A DNA stretch of 64,000 bases from Paraburkholderia sp. BL10I2N1 (GCF_004361815.1 NZ_SNWA01000001.1:1426001-1490000), one strand, 5' to 3'; counted from the stretch's first letter, positions 8,594 through 18,089 are shown. Numbers and translations are program-made. The notes: generated by a model not told the origin, from the sequence alone.

Positions 8594-8704
8594 TGCCGGC
8601 GACACCTTTTAAAATCAATTACTTAGCCTAGGCAAACACCGCGAATAGCGAAAGTTGGGCTAAGTCTACCGCGAGGTTTTTTCAGCTGGCCGGCATGCGC
8701 CGGT

Positions 8705-10012
8705 CTAGTGACGGTGATGTCCATGACCGTGATCATGGTGATGGTGATGGCCGGTTTCATCCTCGCCGGCTTCGTGATCGTCTTCCGGATCGAAGTCCCA
8801 TGCCGGAAACGGATCGGCAAATTGCTGCCATGCGTCAACGCCCAAAGCATATTCATCGTCGGTCAACAGACACGCATCCAGCTTTGCGCGCCACGCGGCC
8901 GGATCGATGTCGACGCCGATCATCACCAGTTCCTGGCGACGGTCGCCGATGGTGAAATCGTCGAGGTCGCCATACCAGTCGGCGGCAATTTCAGCCATCA
9001 GTTCGTCGTCGTCGTGTGGCCACTCACTGCGATCCTGCGCAGCCCACCACATGCCGGCCGGACCATGCCGGCATGCACCGCCCGCCTGCGAGAGCGAGCC
9101 GCCAATCTCGTTGCGCGTCGCAAGCCAGAAGAAACCCTTGCTGCGCAGCACGCCCTTCCATTCCTGATGCAGCAACGTCCACAGACGTTCTGGATGAAAC
9201 GGCCTGCGTGCGCGATAGATGAAATTCCCAATGCCGAATTCATCGGCTTCAATATGGTTCTCGTGCCCAGCATGTTCGTTCAGCGCAACGAGCCAGCCCG
9301 GTGAACCCGAAGCCTCATCGAAATCGAATCGCTTCGTATCGAGAACCTCGGTCAGCGGCACGTCGCCAAAGCGGCTCACCACCTGCACCGCGCGTGGATT
9401 GATGCGCGCGAGGATGCGCTGCAAACGCGTGAGATCGTCGACGCCGACCCGATCCGCCTTGTTTACGACGAGCACATCGCAGAATTCCACCTGTTCGACC
9501 AGCAGCTCAACGAGCGTGCGGTCGTCCTCTTCGCTCGCGGCGATACCAAGCTCCGTGAGCGCGTCGGCGCGAGCGTAGTCGCGCAGAAAGCTGGAGGCGT
9601 CGATCACGGTCACCATCGTGTCGAGCCGCGCGACATTGGAGAGCGGCATGCCGTCGTCGTCCGCAAAGGTGAGGGATTCGGCGACCGGCATCGGTTCGGC
9701 CACACCGTTCGATTCGACGAGGATCGCGTCGAACCGACGCTCGCCACCCAGACGGCGGATCTCGGTCGGCAGGTCGTCGCTCAGGGTGCAGCAGATGCAG
9801 CCGTTCGACATCTCGATCCGCTGCTCGCCGGCTTGCGACCGGGTGGCGGCGTCGCGCACGAGCGTCGCGTCGATTTTGACCGCAGCGAGATCATTGACGA
9901 TCGCCGCGACGCGCAGGCCTGCGTGGTTCGCCAGGATGTGATTGAGGAGCGTGGTCTTGCCCGCACCCACAAAACCGGAGAGCACGGTGACGGGCAGTGG
10001 CGGCTGGTTCAT
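8705..10012 (-). CDS. CobW/ZNG-type metallochaperone GTPase with His-rich tail
   Basis: About 435 residues. G3E-family P-loop GTPase of the CobW/YciC/YeiR group, thought to deliver metal (often zinc) to client proteins. The Walker A motif FVGAGKTTL is at residues 14-22, the metal-binding GCICC at 71-75, and NKAD supplies guanine specificity. A CobW C-terminal domain follows, ending in an acidic and histidine-rich tail (nine or more His) likely to bind metal. The frame opens at 10126; I chose the ATG at 10012 because family homology starts there (MNQPPLPVTVLSG). ATG 10045 is an alternative. No Zur-like operator was recognised upstream. Confidence 0.9.
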   Translation of the reverse strand: MNQPPLPVTVLSGFVGAGKTTLLNHILANHAGLRVAAIVNDLAAVKIDATLVRDAATRSQAGEQRIEMSNGCICCTLSDDLPTEIRRLGGERRFDAILVESNGVAEPMPVAESLTFADDDGMPLSNVARLDTMVTVIDASSFLRDYARADALTELGIAASEEDDRTLVELLVEQVEFCDVLVVNKADRVGVDDLTRLQRILARINPRAVQVVSRFGDVPLTEVLDTKRFDFDEASGSPGWLVALNEHAGHENHIEADEFGIGNFIYRARRPFHPERLWTLLHQEWKGVLRSKGFFWLATRNEIGGSLSQAGGACRHGPAGMWWAAQDRSEWPHDDDELMAEIAADWYGDLDDFTIGDRRQELVMIGVDIDPAAWRAKLDACLLTDDEYALGVDAWQQFADPFPAWDFDPEDDHEAGEDETGHHHHHDHGHGHHRH

Positions 10013-10162
10013 CGCAGTAGGGAAAACATGGGAAGAAAGGGGCATGCCTGGCGCAAACAGGATGCAGGCCGATGGCAGCACGAAGCCGCATTGTGCATCA
10101 AACGCGATGGCGCCGCCTGCGCGCATCTGCAGGAGCGTGGACTGATGCCTGAGGAGGTTGGA

Positions 10163-10609
10163 TCAGCGGGTGGTCCGCAGCAGGTTCCACTTTTCCAGGA
10201 TGCCTGCGATCTGCTTCGAATACTGGTCGCGCAGTAACGGCGTCTCTGAATGATATGCGCCGACTGCCTGCCAGGTGTTACCGTACTTGTTCATCTTCTG
10301 ACGCAGATGCCACGCCGCGATGTAGACATTCTTACATGGCTCCATCAGCGTTCCGGTAGAAATGCCGTACTGGGACAGCGTGGCGAGATGGATCGAATTG
10401 ATCTGCATCAGGCCATAGTCCGTTGAACCATTGGCGTTCTTGTGAAGCGCGTCGGGCCGGTTGTGCGACTCCTGCCATGCAATTGCGCGCAGGATCAGCG
10501 GATTGACCTTCTGATAGCCGGCGGCCTCGTCGAAACAGTCGGCGCGTGCGGACGCCACGGCGAACCATGCGCACAATCCCACGACAACAGTGATGACGGC
10601 CTGTCTCAT
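10163..10609 (-). CDS. Secreted lytic transglycosylase (SLT/IpgF-like)
   Basis: A 148-residue periplasmic enzyme that cleaves peptidoglycan glycan strands. A signal peptide covers about residues 1-23. The catalytic Glu47 lies in AWQESHN, and the NGSTDYGLMQINS block at about 60-72 is characteristic of the lysozyme-like fold. This short form resembles the transglycosylases that accompany secretion systems. It is transcribed divergently from gspD, so a role in opening the cell wall for the type II apparatus is possible but is only inferred from position. Confidence 0.9.
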   Translation of the reverse strand: MRQAVITVVVGLCAWFAVASARADCFDEAAGYQKVNPLILRAIAWQESHNRPDALHKNANGSTDYGLMQINSIHLATLSQYGISTGTLMEPCKNVYIAAWHLRQKMNKYGNTWQAVGAYHSETPLLRDQYSKQIAGILEKWNLLRTTR

Positions 10610-11066
10610 CGGTCAAGATGACTAAGCAAAAAAGTGAAGAAGCGACCCTGCAACCAGCTTGCAAGATGTCGCCCGATATCGGGAAAACCCGTGTCCGGCG
10701 CATTGAGCTATTGCTTCGAACCGTCCGTATGATACTGGCAGCACGTCAAGCGTCAAAGTTGGCTAACCGACATAAGAATGCTGAATAGGGATCCGCGTTT
10801 TGCCTGGGGCGCCGTTTGCGGTGGCTCGCGTGCGAGGCTTTCAGTAATATGACGGATGCGTCGAATTCCAGAAAGAACTCACGGTGCCGAGCCCTTTTGT
10901 GACAATTCCGACATGAAAAGCTGCTACTGTTCACATTTTTCGGACATCGGGCGGCCTGCATCCGCGATCCCCGGGACTCGTCAGGGCGAAGGGGTTGCAC
11001 CCGGCCAGGATGTCCACTGCGCATGACCGTCGGCGGCGACTGCCGTCGGCATCGACATAACACTCC
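10610..11066. other. Divergent intergenic region, lytic transglycosylase | gspD
   Basis: This 457-base region has no credible gene. It must hold promoters for both flanking units. A GTGACA hexamer near 10899 could be a -35 for gspD, but I find no good -10 at the right distance, so no promoter is called. Confidence 0.5.
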
Positions 11067-13331
11067 ATGAGAAGAAACCGTATGGCTCTGCGTCGCGTCG
11101 CGACGGCGCTGCTGATTGCCGGGTTGATCACCACGCAGGTTGCTCATGCACAGGTGACCCTCAACTTTGTCAACGCCGACATCGATCAGGTCGCCAGGGC
11201 GATCGGCGCGGCAACTGGCAAAACGATCATCGTCGACCCGCGGGTGAAGGGGCAACTGAATCTCGTGTCCGAGAACGCGGTCCCTGAGGACCAGGCGCTC
11301 AAGACCTTGCAATCCGCTTTGCGGATGCAGGGCTTCGCACTGGTTCAGGACCATGGCGTACTGAAGGTAGTACCTGAAGCCGACGCGAAGTTGCAAGGCG
11401 TGCCGACCTACGTCGGCAATGAGCCGGCGGCACGCGGCGATCAGGTCGTCACGCAGGTTTTCCAGCTAAGAAATGAATCGGCGAACAATCTGCTGCCGGT
11501 GCTGCGTCCGCTGATCTCGCCGAACAATACGATTGCTGCGTATCCCGCGAACAACACATTGGTCGTGACGGACTACGCCGACAATGTACGGCGCATCGCG
11601 CAGATCATTTCGGGTGTGGATACGGCTGCCGGGCAGCAGGTCGAAGTCGTGCCGCTGAAAAACGCGAACGCACTGGATATCGCCACGCAGCTTTCCAGGA
11701 TGCTGGATCCGGGCGCCATCGGCAGCGCGGACACGACCCTCAAGGTATCCGTCACCGCCGACGCACGCACCAATTCGCTCCTGCTGCGCGCTTCGAATGC
11801 CGCACGGCTTGCAGCGGCGAAGACGCTTGCGCAGAAGCTCGATGCTCCGACAGCCCAGCCCGGCAACATGCACGTCGTGCCGCTGCGCAATGCGGATGCG
11901 GTCACGCTTGCCAAGACCTTGCGCGGGATGCTGGGTAAAGGTAGCGACACCGGCTCGTCGGCCAGTTCGAGCGAGGCGAATTCGTTCAACCAGAGCGGCG
12001 GCTCGACGGGGGGGAGCAACTACTCGACGGGAACTGCGGGCACGCCGCCGCTGCCTTCGGGGCTCAGCACCTCATCGTCGTCCTCGTCGATGGGCGGTGG
12101 CGGAGCGTCGGGCTCGACTGGCGGTCTCGGCAGCGCGGGTCTTCTCGGCGGCGACAAGAAGAGCGAGGACAACCCGCCAGGCGGGATGATCCAGGCGGAC
12201 GCGGCCACCAACTCGCTGATCATCACGGCGTCGGACCCGGTGTACCGGAACCTGCGAGCGGTGATCGACCAGCTCGACGCCCGGCGCGCGCAGGTCTATA
12301 TCGAAGCGCTGATCGTCGAGCTGAGTGCGACGACGAGTGCCAATCTCGGGATTCAGTGGCAGGTCGCGAACGGCAACCTCTTTGCCGGCACCAACCTGAC
12401 AGCAGGCGGCGCCGGCAACAGCATCGTCAATCTGACTGCGGCGGCGGCGGGAACCGGTGGCACCCCCGCGGCGCTGGCGGGCCTCGCGCAGGGGCTCAAT
12501 ATCGGCTGGATACACAACCTCTTCGGCGTACAGGGGCTCGGTGCCCTGGTGCAGGCACTCGCCCAGTCTAACGACGCGAACATACTGTCGACGCCTAACC
12601 TCATCACGCTCGACAATGAGGAAGCCAAGATCGTGGTTGGCACGAACGTGCCGATCCAGACCGGTTCGTATTCGAACCTGACGAGCGGTGCCACAAGCGC
12701 GGCGTTCAATACCTTCGACCGCATCGACGTCGGGTTGACGCTGCACGTCAAACCGCAAATCACCGACGGCGGGATTCTCAAGCTGCAGCTCTACACCGAG
12801 GACTCGGCAATCGTAAACGGCACGAACGTCGCTGCGACCAACCCGGCGGGCCCGGAATTCACCAAGCGTTCGATCCAGTCGACGGTGCTCGCCGATAACG
12901 GCGAGATCATCGTGCTCGGCGGCCTGATGCAGGACAACTACCAGGTGAGCAATAGCAAGGTTCCGCTGCTGGGCGATATACCGTGGATCGGCCAGCTGTT
13001 CCGCTCGGAAGCGAAGACCCGCACGAAGACCAACCTGCTGGTCTTCCTGCGCCCCGTGATCATTACCGACCGAAATACCGCGCAGGCCGTGACGGCGAAC
13101 CGCTACGACTACATCCAGGGCGTGCAGGGTGCGTACCGGTCGGACAACAACCTGATCAAGGACAAGGACGATCCGGTGGTGCCGCCGATGCCGGTCGGCC
13201 CGAGCCAGGGTGGCTCCGAGTTGAACCTGTTCGATCTCGACCAGATGCGACGCCAGCAGATGACGCCGCCACCCGCTGCTCCGGCGAGCGGCGCGGCCGG
13301 AAGCGTCGCGTCGCCAGGAGCCCATCCGTGA
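11067..13331 (+). CDS. gspD: Type II secretion outer-membrane secretin GspD
   Basis: A 754-residue secretin that forms the multimeric outer-membrane channel of type II secretion. After a signal peptide (cleavage near VAHA-Q) come the N0 domain and repeated N1-N3 modules. A long Ser/Gly-rich insert lies at about 295-370 inside the third N module. The C-terminal secretin domain contains the VPIQTG-type gate block and a VPLLGDIPWIGQLF element. The end is proline/alanine-rich. The start is ATG 11067 or 11082; both give a usable signal peptide. It overlaps gspE by four bases and leads the gspDEF transcript. Confidence 0.97.
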   Translation: MRRNRMALRRVATALLIAGLITTQVAHAQVTLNFVNADIDQVARAIGAATGKTIIVDPRVKGQLNLVSENAVPEDQALKTLQSALRMQGFALVQDHGVLKVVPEADAKLQGVPTYVGNEPAARGDQVVTQVFQLRNESANNLLPVLRPLISPNNTIAAYPANNTLVVTDYADNVRRIAQIISGVDTAAGQQVEVVPLKNANALDIATQLSRMLDPGAIGSADTTLKVSVTADARTNSLLLRASNAARLAAAKTLAQKLDAPTAQPGNMHVVPLRNADAVTLAKTLRGMLGKGSDTGSSASSSEANSFNQSGGSTGGSNYSTGTAGTPPLPSGLSTSSSSSSMGGGGASGSTGGLGSAGLLGGDKKSEDNPPGGMIQADAATNSLIITASDPVYRNLRAVIDQLDARRAQVYIEALIVELSATTSANLGIQWQVANGNLFAGTNLTAGGAGNSIVNLTAAAAGTGGTPAALAGLAQGLNIGWIHNLFGVQGLGALVQALAQSNDANILSTPNLITLDNEEAKIVVGTNVPIQTGSYSNLTSGATSAAFNTFDRIDVGLTLHVKPQITDGGILKLQLYTEDSAIVNGTNVAATNPAGPEFTKRSIQSTVLADNGEIIVLGGLMQDNYQVSNSKVPLLGDIPWIGQLFRSEAKTRTKTNLLVFLRPVIITDRNTAQAVTANRYDYIQGVQGAYRSDNNLIKDKDDPVVPPMPVGPSQGGSELNLFDLDQMRRQQMTPPPAAPASGAAGSVASPGAHP

Positions 13332-14866
13332 CGCAGGCGGGCGCGCAGGCAACCCCCAACGATCCGGTCCACCCGGAGAAGGGTGCGCGCGAGGCGCCCT
13401 CGCCGCTCGCCGCCCGGCTCGTACCCTACGGCTTCGCGAAGAGCGGGCAGATTCTCGTCGCGCATCAACACGCGGACGGTCTCGAAGTCTGGATCAGCGA
13501 ACGCACGACCGACGCCGCGCTGGCTGAAGTCGCACGAAATTTTGGTGCACTCTCGGTCATGCGGATTCACGCCGACGAGCTCGCCCAGGCGATCAATCAG
13601 GCCTACGCACGTCAGGATGGCAGCGCGGCGCAGGTGGTCGGTGAAGTCGAAGGCGAAGTCGATCTGTCGCGATTGATGCAGGAGATTCCCGAAGTCGAGG
13701 ATTTGCTCGAATCGGAAGATGATGCGCCGATCATCCGTATGATCAACGCGCTGCTGACACAGGCGGCGCGCGAGCAGGCCTCGGATATCCATATCGAGCC
13801 GTTCGAAAATGCGTCGGTGGTGCGGTTTCGCGTCGACGGCACGCTGCGCGATGTCGTGCGGCCGAAAAAGGCGCTGCACGGCGCGCTGATCTCGCGGATC
13901 AAGATCATGGCGCAGCTCGATATCGCTGAAAAACGTCTGCCGCAGGATGGCCGGATCACGCTGCGCGTGGGCGGCCGGCCGGTCGACGTGCGCGTCTCCA
14001 CGCTGCCGACCGGACATGGCGAACGCGCGGTGCTGCGTCTTCTGGAAAAGGATGCGACCCGCCTGAATCTCGAGGCACTCGGCATGGCCACCGACACGCT
14101 CGCGAAATTCGACAGGCTCATCAGCCGGCCGCACGGCATCGTGCTCGTCACCGGCCCGACCGGTTCGGGCAAGACGACCACGTTATATGCATCGATGTCG
14201 CGGCTCGAAACCGCGACGACCAACATCATGACGGTCGAGGATCCGATCGAATACGACCTCTCCGGCATTGGCCAGACGCAGGTCAACGAACGGATCGGCA
14301 TGACCTTTGCGCGGGCGCTGCGCTCGATTCTGCGTCAGGATCCGGACGTCATCATGATCGGTGAAATCCGCGATCTGGAAACCGCGCAGATTGCCGTGCA
14401 GGCCTCGCTGACCGGCCATCTCGTGCTGGCGACGCTACACACGAACGACGCCGCGTCGGCCGTCACGCGTCTGACCGATATGGGCGTCGAGCCGTATCTG
14501 CTGGCGTCGTCGCTGCTCGGCGTGCTGGCGCAGCGGCTCGTGCGCAGGCTGTGTCCGGTGTGCAGGGAAGAGCGCGTCGAAGACGGCGACGATGAACCCG
14601 GCGACGACAAAGGGCACGCCCGCTGGCATCCCGTCGGCTGCGAAAAATGCGGTCATTCCGGCTACGCGGGACGGCGCGGCGTGTATGAACTGCTGCTGAT
14701 CGACGAGCAGATCCGCTCGCTGATCCACCGCAACGCAGCCGATGCGGAGATTCTCGCAGCAGGCCGCGCGCAGGGTATGCGTACCCTGCGCGAGGACGGC
14801 GACCGCTGGCTCGCATCGGGCATGACGTCGCTGGAAGAAGTGATCCGCGTCACGGGCGGAGTGTAA
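13328..14866 (+). CDS. gspE: Type II secretion ATPase GspE
   Basis: A 512-residue cytoplasmic ATPase that powers pseudopilus assembly. The GTG start at 13328 overlaps the gspD stop (GTGA), a typical translational-coupling arrangement; the frame stays open upstream inside gspD but that part is shadow. Walker A GPTGSGKTTT begins at residue 276. The Asp box and the LATLHTND His box are present. A CPVC ... CEKC tetracysteine zinc site lies at about 409-441. Normal length. Confidence 0.97.
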   Translation: MTQAGAQATPNDPVHPEKGAREAPSPLAARLVPYGFAKSGQILVAHQHADGLEVWISERTTDAALAEVARNFGALSVMRIHADELAQAINQAYARQDGSAAQVVGEVEGEVDLSRLMQEIPEVEDLLESEDDAPIIRMINALLTQAAREQASDIHIEPFENASVVRFRVDGTLRDVVRPKKALHGALISRIKIMAQLDIAEKRLPQDGRITLRVGGRPVDVRVSTLPTGHGERAVLRLLEKDATRLNLEALGMATDTLAKFDRLISRPHGIVLVTGPTGSGKTTTLYASMSRLETATTNIMTVEDPIEYDLSGIGQTQVNERIGMTFARALRSILRQDPDVIMIGEIRDLETAQIAVQASLTGHLVLATLHTNDAASAVTRLTDMGVEPYLLASSLLGVLAQRLVRRLCPVCREERVEDGDDEPGDDKGHARWHPVGCEKCGHSGYAGRRGVYELLLIDEQIRSLIHRNAADAEILAAGRAQGMRTLREDGDRWLASGMTSLEEVIRVTGGV

Positions 14867-14870
14867 GCGC

Positions 14871-16088
14871 ATGCCAGCCTTCCGCTTCGAAGCGATCGAT
14901 GCAGCCGGCAAGGCGCAAAAAGGCGTCCTCGATGCGGACAGCGCGCGCGGTGCCCGCACACAGTTGCGCACGCAGGGTCTGACGCCGCTCGTCGTCGAAC
15001 CGGCGGCGACGCGCACGCGTGGGCAGCGCAATCAGCGTCTGGCGCTCGGCCGGCGCCTGTCGCAGCGCGAACAGGCGATTCTCACGCGCCAGCTGGCGAG
15101 CCTCCTGATCGCCGGGTTGCCGCTCGGCGAAGCGCTTTCCGTGCTCACCGAGCAGTCCGAGCGCGACTACATCCGCGAACTGATGGCGGCGATCCGTGCC
15201 GAAGTGCTCGGCGGCCATTCGCTCGCGAACGCGCTGGCGCAGCATCCGCGCGATTTTCCCGAGATCTATCGCGCGCTGGTATCGGCGGGCGAGCATACCG
15301 GCAAGCTCGGTCTCGTGCTGTCGCGCCTTGCCGACTACATCGAACAGCGCAATGCGCTGAAGCAGAAGATCGTCCTCGCATTCACGTACCCGATGGTCGT
15401 GACGATCATCGCGTTCGGCATCGTCACGTTTTTGTTGAGCTATGTCGTGCCGCAGGTCGTGAACGTCTTCGCGAGCACGAAGCAGCAACTGCCGATTCTC
15501 ACCGTGATGATGATGGCGCTGTCCGGTTTCGTGCGGAACTGGTGGTGGGCAGTGTTGATTGCGCTCGTCGTGGTGTCGTATGTCGTGCGCTCGATTCTTG
15601 CGCAAGCCGGGCCGCGCCTCGCATTCGACCGGTGGCTGCTCACCGCCCCGCTGCTCGGCAAGCTCGTACGCGGCTATAACACGGTGCGCTTTGCGAGCAC
15701 GCTCGGCATTCTGACGGCGGCTGGCGTGCCGATCCTGCGCGCGCTGCAGGCCGCCAGCGAGACGCTCAGCAACAAGGCAATGCGCACCAACATCGACGAC
15801 GCGATCGTGCGGGTACGTGAAGGCACGTCGTTATCGCGCGCATTGGGCAATACGAAGACGTTTCCGCCGGTGCTGGTTCACCTGATCCGCTCGGGCGAAG
15901 CAACGGGCGATGTGACGACGATGCTCGACCGCGCCGCCGAAGGCGAAGCGCGCGAGCTCGAACGGCGGACGATGTTTCTGACGAGCCTGCTCGAGCCGTT
16001 GCTGATTCTTGCGATGGGTGGCGTGGTGCTCGTGATCGTGCTGGCGGTGATGATGCCGATCATCGAATTGAACAACCTGGTGCAATAA
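14871..16088 (+). CDS. gspF: Type II secretion inner-membrane platform protein GspF
   Basis: A 405-residue polytopic inner-membrane protein that couples the GspE ATPase to pseudopilus growth. It has two repeated cytoplasmic GspF domains and three membrane segments, the last at the C-terminus (about 375-395). The ATG follows gspE by four bases with GGAG upstream. It ends the first gsp transcript; the next gene, gspC, faces it. Confidence 0.97.
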   Translation: MPAFRFEAIDAAGKAQKGVLDADSARGARTQLRTQGLTPLVVEPAATRTRGQRNQRLALGRRLSQREQAILTRQLASLLIAGLPLGEALSVLTEQSERDYIRELMAAIRAEVLGGHSLANALAQHPRDFPEIYRALVSAGEHTGKLGLVLSRLADYIEQRNALKQKIVLAFTYPMVVTIIAFGIVTFLLSYVVPQVVNVFASTKQQLPILTVMMMALSGFVRNWWWAVLIALVVVSYVVRSILAQAGPRLAFDRWLLTAPLLGKLVRGYNTVRFASTLGILTAAGVPILRALQAASETLSNKAMRTNIDDAIVRVREGTSLSRALGNTKTFPPVLVHLIRSGEATGDVTTMLDRAAEGEARELERRTMFLTSLLEPLLILAMGGVVLVIVLAVMMPIIELNNLVQ

Positions 16089-16135
16089 GAGGTAACCGGA
16101 AGGGCGCGCGGCGGCAGTTACGCCGCTTGGAAAAT

Positions 16136-16555
16136 TCAGCGTACGTAGATCGTGGGACCGGGCGCGTTGGCAGGGAGGAACACTTCGGAGTGTGCGCCAT
16201 TGCGATCGATGATGATCGAGCGCGGCCGGACTTCGTAGAGTTTCGCGCCCTGCATGATTGCACTGCCGAGCGTGACGGCGCGCGGCGGCTCGCCGCCGGT
16301 GCTGATGATGGCTGCGGCGCCTTCCCTGAGTGCGAGGATGCCGAAGAGATGTACGTCCTGATTGGCACTGCGCGTAAGCTGGCCACCGAACAGCGTCTCC
16401 GCCTGCTCGATCGAAACCGGCGCGCGCGCAGCCGCAGCCGCGGGTCCGGGCCGATGCGCGGTGAGCGTGACGATCCAGTAGGTGAGCGTCGCGCACAAGA
16501 CAGCGAAAAGCGCGAGCGACAGGAGGCGGACTTGGAGTGCGTTCATAGGCTTCAT
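16136..16555 (-). CDS. gspC: Short type II secretion protein GspC, inverted
   Basis: A 139-residue inner-membrane linker protein. One N-terminal membrane segment (about 7-29) is followed by the periplasmic homology region, seen as QLTRSANQDVHLFGILA and the ending PGPTIYVR. The PDZ or coiled-coil domain that makes most GspC proteins about 270 residues long is absent. It is transcribed against the other eleven genes, between gspF and gspG. From memory an inverted gspC is usual in Burkholderia. MNAL, three residues in, is an alternative start. Confidence 0.85.
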   Translation of the reverse strand: MKPMNALQVRLLSLALFAVLCATLTYWIVTLTAHRPGPAAAAARAPVSIEQAETLFGGQLTRSANQDVHLFGILALREGAAAIISTGGEPPRAVTLGSAIMQGAKLYEVRPRSIIIDRNGAHSEVFLPANAPGPTIYVR

Positions 16556-16563
16556 TGTACGTA

Positions 16564-16613
16564 TTAATGTGAAATTTGCGTTGAGTTGAAACCCTTCAAC
16601 TCCATGACATTAA
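16564..16613. promoter_or_regulatory. Nested inverted repeats in the gspC-gspG divergent region
   Basis: A perfect 8-base inverted repeat GAGTTGAA/TTCAACTC with a 4-base centre (16583-16602) lies inside outer arms TTAATGT (16564-16570) and ACATTAA (16607-16613). It is between two divergent gsp genes, where an operator is expected. A transcript hairpin is the alternative. Confidence 0.5.
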
Positions 16614-16716
16614 AATGAGCCGCCGGGCGTAGACCAGGCAGGTGGAACGCAGCATGTTCACTGCACCGGGCGTCGCCCGTTGCATCGATACTTTTTCTGG
16701 AACGAGGTAGCAAGCT

Positions 16717-17181
16717 ATGCAGATGTGGACCACACGCCGCACTGAAATCTCCGGACTGGGCGCCCGCCGTCAACGCGGGTTCACGTTGATCGAAATCATG
16801 GTGGTGATCGCGATTCTCGGCATTCTCGCCGCGCTGATCGTGCCGAAGATCATGAGCCGCCCGGACGAAGCCCGCCGTGTCGCGGCGAAGCAGGACATCG
16901 GCACGATGATGCAGGCGTTGAAGCTCTATCGCCTCGACAACGGCCGTTATCCGACCCAGGAGCAGGGATTGCGCGCGCTGATCGAAAAACCGTCGACGGA
17001 TCCGGTGCCGAACAACTGGAAGGACGGCGGCTATCTCGAACGCCTGCCTAACGATCCGTGGGGCAACGCGTATCAATACCTGAACCCGGGCGTTCACGGC
17101 GAGATCGACGTTTTCAGCTATGGCGCCGACGGCAAGCCTGGCGGCGAGGGCAACGACGCGGACGTGGGTTCGTGGCAGTAA
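16717..17181 (+). CDS. gspG: Type II secretion major pseudopilin GspG
   Basis: A 154-residue prepilin forming the shaft of the pseudopilus. A basic leader ends at the prepilin peptidase site RQRG-FTLIEIMVV near residue 20, followed by the hydrophobic helix. The C-terminal part has the calcium-site and YPTQEQGLRAL signatures of major pseudopilins. An ACGAGG ribosome site precedes the ATG. It opens the second gsp transcript (gspG to gspN). Confidence 0.97.
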   Translation: MQMWTTRRTEISGLGARRQRGFTLIEIMVVIAILGILAALIVPKIMSRPDEARRVAAKQDIGTMMQALKLYRLDNGRYPTQEQGLRALIEKPSTDPVPNNWKDGGYLERLPNDPWGNAYQYLNPGVHGEIDVFSYGADGKPGGEGNDADVGSWQ

Positions 17182-17194
17182 CTGGCTGACTTCA

Positions 17195-17680
17195 ATGAAG
17201 GCGATGCTTCCGATGCCGCGCAGCCGTCCGCGTGCGACCGGTTTTACGCTGCTGGAAATGCTGGTGGTGCTGGTGATTGCCGGCCTGCTGGTGTCGCTGG
17301 CATCGCTGTCGCTGACGCGCAATCCGCGCACGGATCTGAACGAAGAAGCGCAACGTCTCGCGCTGCTGTTCGAATCCGCCGGCGATGAAGCGCAGGTGCG
17401 TGCGCGGCCCATCGCCTGGCTGCCGCTCGAAGGGGGTTTCCGATTCGATCTGCGCAGCGATGACGGCTGGCGTCCGCTGCGTGACGATCTGCTGGGACCG
17501 CGCCACTGGGAAGGTGGCGTAACGGGTGTCGCGATCAGCTATCCCGGTTCGGAGGAGCGTGCCGATCGCGTCGTATTCGGAACGGAAAGCATCGACGCGC
17601 CCGTGCAGGTGACGCTGTTTTCGTCCGCGGGGAGCGCGACGATCGTCGGCACGGGTAATGGCCGCTATGAGGTGCGTTGA
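17195..17680 (+). CDS. gspH: Type II secretion minor pseudopilin GspH
   Basis: A 161-residue minor pseudopilin. The cleavage site is RATG-FTLLEMLVVL near residue 16. The frame is open upstream into gspG, but ATG 17195 gives a leader of normal length and avoids a large overlap; ATG 17204 is also possible. Contains the GspH fold region with a C-terminal beta sheet. Confidence 0.93.
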   Translation: MKAMLPMPRSRPRATGFTLLEMLVVLVIAGLLVSLASLSLTRNPRTDLNEEAQRLALLFESAGDEAQVRARPIAWLPLEGGFRFDLRSDDGWRPLRDDLLGPRHWEGGVTGVAISYPGSEERADRVVFGTESIDAPVQVTLFSSAGSATIVGTGNGRYEVR

Positions 17681-17681
17681 G

Positions 17682-18089
17682 ATGCGCTGCCGCACGTCGG
17701 GTTCGGCTCGCGCCGCGGCATCGCGCGGCTTTACGATGATCGAAGTGCTTGTCGCGCTTGCGATCATCGCGGTGGCGCTGGCGGCGTCGCTGCGTGCGGT
17801 AGGCAGTCTTGCGACGAGCGAGGCCGATCTGCACACGCGGATGCTGGCCGGCTGGAGCGCCGACAACACACTCGCGCAGTTGCGGCTTGCACACGCGTGG
17901 CCGGAGGTCGGCTCACAGAGTTTCGACTGCTCGCAGGGCAACCAGCAGCTGATCTGCACGGAGCGCGTGAGCGCGACGCCGAACCCGGTGTTTAGGCGCG
18001 TCGAAGTATCGGTGACGACGCCTGGGCGTTCCGGCAATCTCGCCCAGATGGTTACGGTGATCGCGAATGAAACCAGCCGGTCGCTGTAA
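17682..18089 (+). CDS. gspI: Type II secretion minor pseudopilin GspI
   Basis: About 135 residues. The prepilin site is SRG-FTMIEVLVAL near residue 16. I chose ATG 17682, one base after the gspH stop, because GAGG sits about nine bases upstream; the open frame begins at 17658. With GspJ and GspK it forms the tip complex of the pseudopilus. Confidence 0.93.
   Translation: MRCRTSGSARAAASRGFTMIEVLVALAIIAVALAASLRAVGSLATSEADLHTRMLAGWSADNTLAQLRLAHAWPEVGSQSFDCSQGNQQLICTERVSATPNPVFRRVEVSVTTPGRSGNLAQMVTVIANETSRSL

Larger units (their letters stand above)
6626..8659 (+). mobile_element. Complete insertion sequence, IS1634-type
   Basis: The element is bounded by perfect 19-base inverted repeats (6626-6644 and 8641-8659, outer bases CCCAACTTTCGC). 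CTAA is present immediately outside both ends (6622-6625 and 8660-8663), a likely four-base target duplication. It encodes one DDE transposase. It sits between the HU terminators and the 3' end of the CobW-type gene, so it probably disrupts no gene. Inverted repeats and ORF are both intact, so it may be a recent or active insertion. Confidence 0.88.

Noticed and set aside
12072..13352. 426-codon open frame antisense to gspD
   Set aside because: Antisense shadow; its composition is dominated by Arg, Val, Leu and His as expected for reverse-frame reading.
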